Shown here: piece after piece, positions 5,930-10,591 of the stretch
Layout of the letters: every line of letters begins with the position of its first letter
Numbering within the stretch: the first letter of the stretch is position 1
Source: an uncultured Erysipelotrichaceae bacterium
GTDB taxonomy: Bacteria > Bacillota_I > Bacilli_A > Erysipelotrichales > Erysipelotrichaceae
Reading direction: 5' to 3'
NCBI GenBank assembly: GCA_902795525.1
Contig: CADBLN010000065.1
Coordinates: 1-10,591, forward strand
Length of the DNA: 10,591 nucleotides
Notes under the pieces: generated by a model
Seen by the model: only the letters and a program-made list of their open reading frames with translations
Databases searched by the model: none
What the model was told of the DNA's origin: nothing
Program-made: the position numbers and the translations under genes

Positions 5930-6349
5930 TTAAAAAGCAAATAAATTAATGCCAATGGATTCATCCAGTTTACGGTCAACCATTCCATCAATGATGTAAA
6001 TAAACATTTCACAGGTTACACTTACTATTGCTCTATTTAAATGACCCCCTACAGTATTACTTCTCTCATCACCGCAAGTAATATGCAGGTGGGCGTAATA
6101 CTCACCATTCATGGTGTTAACAGAACCAGTAAGAGCAGTAATTTCATAATCACCTTTAAAGTCATTTGAAACATATTTCTTTTCAGCAACCTTATAGACA
6201 CCTACAGTGAAATCGTTTGTAGCTCCCAGTGCATTCACATTAGCTAGCTTAACATTCTCTTTCAAACAGATGTTTTTTAATTGTTGGTGGATTTCTTCAC
6301 CTCGGTCAATTCTTGCCACAATGACGTTTTCAAATCTTCTATATTCCAT
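5930..6349 (-). CDS. PPC/DUF296 domain protein (PD1-like)
   Basis: A 139-residue single-domain protein of the PPC (plants and prokaryotes conserved, DUF296) family, a trimeric fold fused to AT-hooks in plants but stand-alone in bacteria, where its role is unclear; older annotations call it a DNA-binding protein with PD1-like motif. Signature parts are RIDRGEEIHQQLKNIC near the start, GATNDFTVGVY, the AHLHI strand (H87, H89) and GGHLNRAIVSVTCEMFI (H103). The three histidines are a likely metal site by analogy with the family. I chose ATG 6349, not the TTG at 6355: AAAGGG sits just upstream at normal spacing. The gene overlaps the end of galM by 11 bases, so its translation is probably coupled to it. 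Confidence 0.9.
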   Translation of the reverse strand: MEYRRFENVIVARIDRGEEIHQQLKNICLKENVKLANVNALGATNDFTVGVYKVAEKKYVSNDFKGDYEITALTGSVNTMNGEYYAHLHITCGDERSNTVGGHLNRAIVSVTCEMFIYIIDGMVDRKLDESIGINLFAF

Positions 6350-7349
6350 GCTCAACCCTTTCTAAATGATATTGTATTTCATGAACGAGACTTTTATCTT
6401 TATAAACAATAGGTTTATCTACTTGATTATAGTTAATCGCATTTGGCATATATTCAGCCTCTAAACACAATCCAGAATACTGACCATATTCAATTTCTTT
6501 TTTTCCCTTCATATTTGCTAAGAAATTTCCGGTATACAAATGAAAACCTGGAAAATCACTCATAAGTGTTAAACGCAGCCTTCTACCTTCAAGCTGTGCT
6601 TGAGTTCTTAAACCAGTTCCCTCAATTGGATAATAATGGTCATAGCCACAATAATCCTTTATTTGAGAATCATCGCTATTTAAACCTATGCCCACTTCCC
6701 TCCAACTTCTAAAGTCAAAGTCAGTTTTATCCACTTCTTTTAATTGACCATTCATCATTCCATTTGAATCGTTTAATCCAAAAAAGTCACCAGGAATTTT
6801 AAGCTTGTGTTTTTTTATATCACCTACTCCATCCAAATTGAAATATGAGTGGTTTGTATAACCAAATAAAGTATCTTGATCGCTACTTCCTTTAGAAACA
6901 ATTGAAAGTCCATTTTCTAAAAGCTTGTATTTTATTTCCACTTTTAAGTTGCCAGGAAAGCCTTCTTCACCATCTTTACTTGTATAGCTAAAAATAATTT
7001 CTTGTTCATTAATCTTGGTATCAAACAATTTTTGATCAAAGCCGAAAAGTCCCCCATGAAGAGTATTGCCGTTATTATTCCTCTCTAAATGATATGTATT
7101 ATTGTTTAAGCTGAATTCGCCATTAGCGATTCTGTTAGCCACCCTACCAATTGAAGCCCCCATGCAAGCTCCCTGTTGGTTTAAATAGCCTTCCATATCA
7201 TCAAAGCCGCATACAACGTCAATACCTGTTTTTTTATCGATGAAAGACACTAAAGTTGCGCCATAATCAATAGCACTAATGGCGATGTTTTCATTTTCAA
7301 TTGTATATATCGTTATTTCGTTTTCAAAAAGATCTTTACCAAAAAACAT
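6339..7349 (-). CDS. galM: Aldose 1-epimerase (galactose mutarotase)
   Basis: Interconverts alpha and beta anomers of galactose, glucose and related sugars, feeding the Leloir pathway or glycolysis. At 336 residues it is full length for the GalM beta-sandwich family. Visible motifs: GATLVSF, GRVANRIANGEF (from residue 68; substrate-binding N72 and R73), TLHGG (H98), NHSYFNL with catalytic acid H167, GYDHYY (D237), and LCLEAEYMPNA with catalytic base E297. Most relatives have LExQ at that last site; here it is LEAE, a mild departure. AGGGGG overlaps the stop codon of the CDF gene 8 bases upstream, so the two are translationally linked. No other gal gene is in view, so a housekeeping sugar role is as likely as galactose use. 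Confidence 0.95.
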   Translation of the reverse strand: MFFGKDLFENEITIYTIENENIAISAIDYGATLVSFIDKKTGIDVVCGFDDMEGYLNQQGACMGASIGRVANRIANGEFSLNNNTYHLERNNNGNTLHGGLFGFDQKLFDTKINEQEIIFSYTSKDGEEGFPGNLKVEIKYKLLENGLSIVSKGSSDQDTLFGYTNHSYFNLDGVGDIKKHKLKIPGDFFGLNDSNGMMNGQLKEVDKTDFDFRSWREVGIGLNSDDSQIKDYCGYDHYYPIEGTGLRTQAQLEGRRLRLTLMSDFPGFHLYTGNFLANMKGKKEIEYGQYSGLCLEAEYMPNAINYNQVDKPIVYKDKSLVHEIQYHLERVEHGI

Positions 7350-7357
7350 GTTTCCCC

Positions 7358-8500
7358 CTAAATATCTGTAGCATCTACATCAATAACAATCGTAACACTA
7401 TAGTCTGGATACATTTCCATTACTTCATTCATTAAAATCTTGTGAGCTTCATGATGGTCAATATCAAAGCTTGCTACCACATCAAATCTCATACGTTTTT
7501 CTTTTTTCTCAACATAGAATCCATGTATTTGTAAAACCCAATCATGTTCGATCAGCTTCTTTTTAATTGAACTAATCATCTTATCAACAGTTTTATCTTT
7601 GGTGTTGTAAGAGTAAACACCAACACTAATAAGAGCTATACCCGTTTCTTCCATTACTTGACTTTGTAGTTTTCTAGTTAATGCATCAACCTCAGCAACC
7701 GTTACTGTATCAGCTAATTCAATATGTACTGTCGCATAATTCTTCTCAGGCCCATAATTAAACAGGTTTAAGTCATATGCCCCTCTTACCAGCTCCTCAT
7801 TATTGATGATGCTTTTGATTTGATGGCTCAATTGAGCATCTTCTCTCTGCCCTAAAATATCATTAACAGTATCCAACATCATTTCAATTCCTGATTTAAT
7901 GATGAAAAGTGCAATTATAACTCCAACATAAGCTTCTAAAGAAATCTTAAAAAAGAAATAAACTATAGCACTTACAAAAACAGAAGTTGAAAGAACAGCA
8001 TCAAATAAAGCATCTTCACCCGAGCCAATTAAAGCACTGGAATTCACTTTTTCTCCTTGACCTTTGACATATCTTCCTAAAAAAATCTTTACAAATATAG
8101 CCACAGCAATTATGACAAGAGAAACTATTGAATAATTCGCTGGCTCAGGTACAATGATTTTTTTGATTGATTCTACTAATGAAGTAATACCTGCATAAAG
8201 AATCAGTGCTGCTACAATCATTGCGCTGAGATATTCAATCCGGCCATATCCATAAGGATGTTGTTTGTCTGGTGCTTTGTGTGCTAATTTTGCGCCAAGA
8301 ATTGTAATAACCGATGATAAGGCATCTGACAAATTATTGATGGCATCTAAAACAACCGAAATAGAATTAGCTATCAATCCAACTACCATTTTAAAAGCAA
8401 CCAAAAACAAATTAGTGATAATGCCCACCATACTCGCCTTTACAATTGTTTTATCTCTATCCTCAATTACATTTTTTGTATTATCGTAATTCTCCGTCAT
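7358..8500 (-). CDS. Cation diffusion facilitator (CDF) family metal efflux protein
   Basis: Inner-membrane metal/proton antiporter, 380 residues. About six transmembrane segments span residues 20-205, with the metal site formed by DAINNLSDALSS in TM2 (N55 and D59) and GEDALFDAVLS in TM5 (D163 and D167). This NxxxD plus DxxxD arrangement, with no histidine, is the pattern I associate with manganese-type CDFs such as MntE rather than the HxxxD of zinc transporters; substrate remains inference. HPYGYGRIEYLSA is the family's conserved TM2-TM3 link. A cytoplasmic domain covers about 206-295, and a further 80 or so residues follow, longer than the usual 300-residue CDF. ATG 8500 is preferred to the upstream ATG at 8539 because GGGAG (8511-8515) precedes it. 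It is first gene of the operon with galM, PPC and gpmA. Confidence 0.92.
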   Translation of the reverse strand: MTENYDNTKNVIEDRDKTIVKASMVGIITNLFLVAFKMVVGLIANSISVVLDAINNLSDALSSVITILGAKLAHKAPDKQHPYGYGRIEYLSAMIVAALILYAGITSLVESIKKIIVPEPANYSIVSLVIIAVAIFVKIFLGRYVKGQGEKVNSSALIGSGEDALFDAVLSTSVFVSAIVYFFFKISLEAYVGVIIALFIIKSGIEMMLDTVNDILGQREDAQLSHQIKSIINNEELVRGAYDLNLFNYGPEKNYATVHIELADTVTVAEVDALTRKLQSQVMEETGIALISVGVYSYNTKDKTVDKMISSIKKKLIEHDWVLQIHGFYVEKKEKRMRFDVVASFDIDHHEAHKILMNEVMEMYPDYSVTIVIDVDATDI

Positions 8501-8522
8501 AATTAAGTTTCTCCCATAAAAC

Positions 8523-8531
8523 ATTTTATCA
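8523..8531 (-). promoter_or_regulatory. Extended -10 promoter of the CDF operon
   Basis: On the minus strand TGaTAAAAT: hexamer TAAAAT at 8523-8528 preceded by TGn. No convincing -35 at 16-18 bases. The expected start near 8516 lies directly before the GGGAG ribosome binding site. It explains a transcript diverging from the cyclase gene. Confidence 0.45.
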
Positions 8532-8582
8532 AAACACATATCATAAAACCATCAATGTGATATCCTTTAACAAAAAATCCTG

Positions 8583-8612
8583 TATAATGAAATTAGAGTT
8601 AACTAATAGGGG
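8583..8612 (+). promoter_or_regulatory. -10 box and ribosome binding site of the diguanylate cyclase gene
   Basis: A perfect TATAAT at 8583-8588 gives a predicted start near 8595, and AGGGG at 8608-8612 lies 8 bases before the ATG. No good -35 hexamer is present at 17 bases, so activator dependence or weak expression is possible. Confidence 0.55.
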
Positions 8613-8620
8613 TTAAATTT

Positions 8621-9541
8621 ATGAGCGAAAAAACAAAAAACCTTAACAATCTGGAAGATATTTATCTTGCCATCATAGCAAACATGGAAGATGGCGCTTA
8701 CTATGTAGATAAAGAACGCAGGATAATGTTTTGGAATAATGCTGCCGAAAAAATTACAGGCTACAAAGCTGAAGAAATAATAGGCAAAGCATGTCCTGAT
8801 AGTGGTCTAAATCACATAGATGAAGACGGACGGCCTTTATGTCATGTTGGTTGTCCTTTGTTTGCGACTAACATTGATGGTAAACAAAGAAAAGAAAGAG
8901 TCTTTGTCCGTCACAAAGATGGTCATAGAATTCCTTTAAAGGTAAATATTTTCCCAATAAAAAAAGATAATGATATTTTGGGTTCAATAGAAATCTTTAC
9001 CCAAGATTCACCAACTAAATACGACGATAAGCTTATTTCCCATCTATCAGGCATTGCAATGCACGATAATTTAACAGGCTTACCAAATAGAAGATATTTA
9101 GAAAGTTTTCTAAGCTATAAGCTTTCTCAGTTTACACATTTTGGTAGAATGTTTGCGGTAATATTCGCAGATATTGATAATTTTGCTAATTTCAATAATA
9201 CCTATGGACATGAAGCAGGAGATTTAGTCTTAACTAATATAGCAAATTCCATAAAAGGAAACTTAAGAAAGGAAGACTTGTTCGGCCGTTGGGGTGGAGA
9301 AGAATTTGTGGGTATTTACTCTATTCAACATGACTATGAAGCTACCATCGTTGCTGATAAACTACGCCAATTAGTCAAGAACACCGAAATCAATTATAAT
9401 GGACGGCCTTTGAATGTTACTATCTCTGTTGGTGTTGCTACTCCTAAACAAAATGACACTATAGAAACTATAATTAATAGAGCTGACGCTCTTCAATATG
9501 AATCAAAGAAAAACGGTAAAGATCGAGTTACAACACAATAG
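8621..9541 (+). CDS. PAS-GGDEF diguanylate cyclase
   Basis: Makes the second messenger c-di-GMP from two GTP; soluble, with no transmembrane segment. Its 306 residues hold an N-terminal PAS domain (about 12-128, with MEDGAYYVDKERRIMFWNNAAEKITGYKAEEIIG) and a GGDEF domain (about 145-303). The cyclase half has MHDNLTGLPNRRYL, metal-binding D184 in FADIDNF, and GGEEF at 225-229, an active-type signature. RKED at 216-219, five residues before it, is the RxxD inhibitory I-site, so product inhibition is expected. The PAS domain carries C58, C74 and C78 (ACP...LCHVGCPL), suggesting a redox or metal/Fe-S sensing role (inference). It stands alone on the plus strand, divergent from the metal-efflux operon. 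No c-di-GMP phosphodiesterase or effector is in the window. Confidence 0.95.
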   Translation: MSEKTKNLNNLEDIYLAIIANMEDGAYYVDKERRIMFWNNAAEKITGYKAEEIIGKACPDSGLNHIDEDGRPLCHVGCPLFATNIDGKQRKERVFVRHKDGHRIPLKVNIFPIKKDNDILGSIEIFTQDSPTKYDDKLISHLSGIAMHDNLTGLPNRRYLESFLSYKLSQFTHFGRMFAVIFADIDNFANFNNTYGHEAGDLVLTNIANSIKGNLRKEDLFGRWGGEEFVGIYSIQHDYEATIVADKLRQLVKNTEINYNGRPLNVTISVGVATPKQNDTIETIINRADALQYESKKNGKDRVTTQ

Positions 9542-9665
9542 TCATGCCTAATTTCATCTGTTTTGGCTCGGAGATTTTTTGTTGTGGCTTGACAGTGATG
9601 TCTTACCTTATGACAATAGCATAAATAATGTAGCATCTATTCATGTTTTATGTACTTACACCATA
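9542..9665. other. Non-coding stretch with no recognisable feature
   Basis: Between the cyclase stop and the ADP-ribosylglycohydrolase scrap I find no open frame with a credible start and no tRNA. A T-run at 9575-9580 follows only a weak possible stem, so a terminator for the cyclase gene is not supported. Given the decayed genes next to it, this may be degraded island DNA. Confidence 0.4.
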
Positions 9666-9745
9666 TTAAAAGATATCTAACCTAGATTTGATATTGTACA
9701 CTCGTAAACAGAGTCTACGATGTCATCGACTATTGCTCCAAGCAT
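9666..9745 (-). pseudogene. N-terminal relic of an ADP-ribosylglycohydrolase-family gene
   Basis: A textbook ribosome binding site, AAAGGAGG (AGGAGG at 9751-9756), stands 5 bases before an ATG at 9745. The translation opens MLGAIVDDIVDSVYE, very close to the start MLGAI(I/V)GDIVGS..E(F) that is characteristic of ADP-ribosylglycohydrolases (DraG-like enzymes removing ADP-ribose from proteins or nucleic acids), with two Gly-to-Asp changes. The frame closes at TAG (9677-9679) after 22 codons. Shifting frame just after the GAG codon recovers NIKSRLDIF, the expected continuation, before another stop at 9666-9668. The gene is therefore frameshifted, mutated and truncated; none of the catalytic Asp residues further on can be found. 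It follows the McrC fragment by 27 bases on the same strand. Confidence 0.7.
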
Positions 9746-9772
9746 AGAGCCCTCCTTTGTAACTGCATACCA

Positions 9773-10215
9773 TCAAACAGAGAATATGCTTATGAACTCC
9801 TGTTCATGAGCCTTCATCCTCATAACAAATCCGGCGTAATCTGCCACATCCACGGGGATTTTCAAGCCATGTTTGGTAATGCTAATGTCATCTCGCGGCA
9901 TTACATCAGCCTCGTAGGTCGAGCCGCGGTTCATCCATAATTTCAGATCGTCAGATCCTTCCGCTTCCGGATAAAGATAATATCCTGCCTTGGCATCGAA
10001 TCTGAACATATATGCCAGCACTTGCAAGTAATCCCAGTTGCTGATGTTATCCATTGGCTTGTACTTAGCATCTACGATTATTCTTGCCTCATTGTTCCTG
10101 CTAATGAAGTCTGGATAAATAAGACCGATATTACCATCAAACAAACGCTGGGCTCCTTTTCCACCTTTATTCATCGGATGATAGAATACATCCTCAATAA
10201 GCGAATTAACATAGT
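9773..10215 (-). pseudogene. mcrC: C-terminal nuclease part of an McrC-type restriction protein, N-terminally truncated
   Basis: McrC is the endonuclease subunit of the McrBC modification-dependent restriction system, activated by the GTPase McrB. Only the nuclease end remains. From just after a TAG codon the frame reads NYVNSLIEDVFYHP, then GLIYPDFISRN and ARIIVDAKYKP, the D...DAKYK core of a PD-(D/E)xK nuclease, then DYLQVLAYMFRFDAKAGYYLYPE, typical of McrC. About 147 codons survive against roughly 350-450 in full proteins. The first ATG (10174) has no ribosome binding site, and upstream of the TAG the frame shows no McrC similarity, so it is not a working gene. By hand count 9821-9980 is about 47% GC, well above its surroundings, which points to transfer. 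No McrB is in the window. Confidence 0.82.
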
Positions 10216-10284
10216 TCTAGAAAACATATTTACACACACTACTTATATGCAAATGCTTACTAAATATAATTTTTCATGCTTTCC

Positions 10285-10591
10285 TTACCTAGTTTCATCA
10301 TCATAAATGTCATAATGCAAATCTAGTGATAAGTGCCAAAAATAAGCTATTTCTATATACTTAGTTATCCTTTTCTTTGGATACATACTATACACTCGAC
10401 ATGTGTCGTTGCAGGTTGGGCACAAGTAGAAGCCACATTTATCCATGTTTTCACTTAAATTATAGCCGCCTTTACAGAAAAATAGTAGAGTACATACTCT
10501 ACCATTCTTTAAGTATTCTAAGCATCATACAAAACTCTGCTATAAGGCCCCATTAGATTTGCAAAGTGCTCTTCAAAATCATTCATTCCCA
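10285..10591 (-). pseudogene. Broken cysteine-rich reading frame of unknown family, cut by the window edge
   Basis: Two frames join head to tail. The first, entering from the edge, reads NDFEEHFANLMGPYSRVLYDA and stops at TAG (10518-10520). The second is open from 10524 to a TAA at 10285-10287 with CLEYLKNGRVCTLLFFCKGG, then DKCGFYLCPTCNDTCRVYS and KYIEIAYFWHLSLDLHYD. A one-base shift at about 10524 would fuse them into a protein of about 100 residues, which suggests a single-base deletion. The C-x3-C-x2-C-x3-C spacing (KCGFYLCPTCNDTC) looks like a zinc-binding knuckle. I do not recognise the family. The only ATG in the second frame (10446) has a poor ribosome binding site, and would give 53 residues if real. 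It lies upstream of the mcrC relic on the same strand. Confidence 0.4.

Noticed and set aside
8501..8539. Upstream ATG of the CDF gene at 8539
   Set aside because: The region holds the ribosome binding site for ATG 8500 and the predicted -10 box lies inside it, so the extra 13 residues are unlikely to be translated.
9542..9600. Possible terminator for the diguanylate cyclase gene near the T-run at 9575-9580
   Set aside because: Only a four-base stem (ATCT/AGAT) with a 12-base loop can be drawn; not stable enough to call.
10022..10306. Plus-strand frame of 94 codons
   Set aside because: It is antisense to the McrC nuclease motif DAKYK and has no ribosome binding site; the minus-strand reading is clearly the real one.
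1..10591. CRISPR array, tRNA or rRNA genes, complete insertion sequence
   Set aside because: I saw no regularly spaced direct repeats, no tRNA-like cloverleaf or CCA end, no rRNA-like stretch, and no transposase with inverted ends.

Overview
The window looks like chromosome of a low-GC Gram-positive bacterium (Bacillota). The genes are AT-rich and tightly packed, most have AGGAGG- or GGGGAG-type ribosome binding sites, promoters are of the TTGACA/TATAAT type, and sugar uptake is by a PTS permease under a divergent LacI-family repressor. The gene content and the probable leaderless starts would suit an Erysipelotrichia-like lineage. That placement is inference, and no marker gene here settles it.

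Left part (1-2989): a catabolic transcription unit on the minus strand holds a glucose/sucrose-family PTS EIIBC permease followed by a DUF7916-type gene (once annotated as a PEP phosphonomutase-like protein) that runs off the left edge. A divergent LacI-family repressor gene lies on the plus strand. Two related palindromes with CG centres 68 bp apart sit in the divergent region. One lies just downstream of the PTS -10 box, and the other lies between the two promoters.

Middle (2992-8500): a long minus-strand block. It holds a rhomboid intramembrane protease, a LURP-one/YxjI-like small protein, a YbaK/EbsC aminoacyl-tRNA deacylase, a GNAT acetyltransferase, then (past a clear terminator) phosphoglycerate mutase GpmA, a PPC/DUF296 protein, aldose 1-epimerase GalM and a cation diffusion facilitator. 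The last four form one operon read CDF-galM-PPC-gpmA that ends at the hairpin at 5106-5127. The GNAT and LURP genes each have a promoter whose predicted transcription start is the A of the ATG, so both look leaderless. lacI also lacks a Shine-Dalgarno sequence.

Right part (8583-10591): a plus-strand diguanylate cyclase with a cysteine-containing PAS domain and an inhibitory I-site is followed by a decayed island on the minus strand. The island holds an N-terminally truncated McrC-type restriction nuclease of clearly higher GC, a frameshifted N-terminal scrap of an ADP-ribosylglycohydrolase directly after it, and upstream a broken cysteine-rich reading frame that I do not recognise. This is the only accessory, defence-related part of the window. 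It looks like the wreck of a restriction module rather than a working new system.
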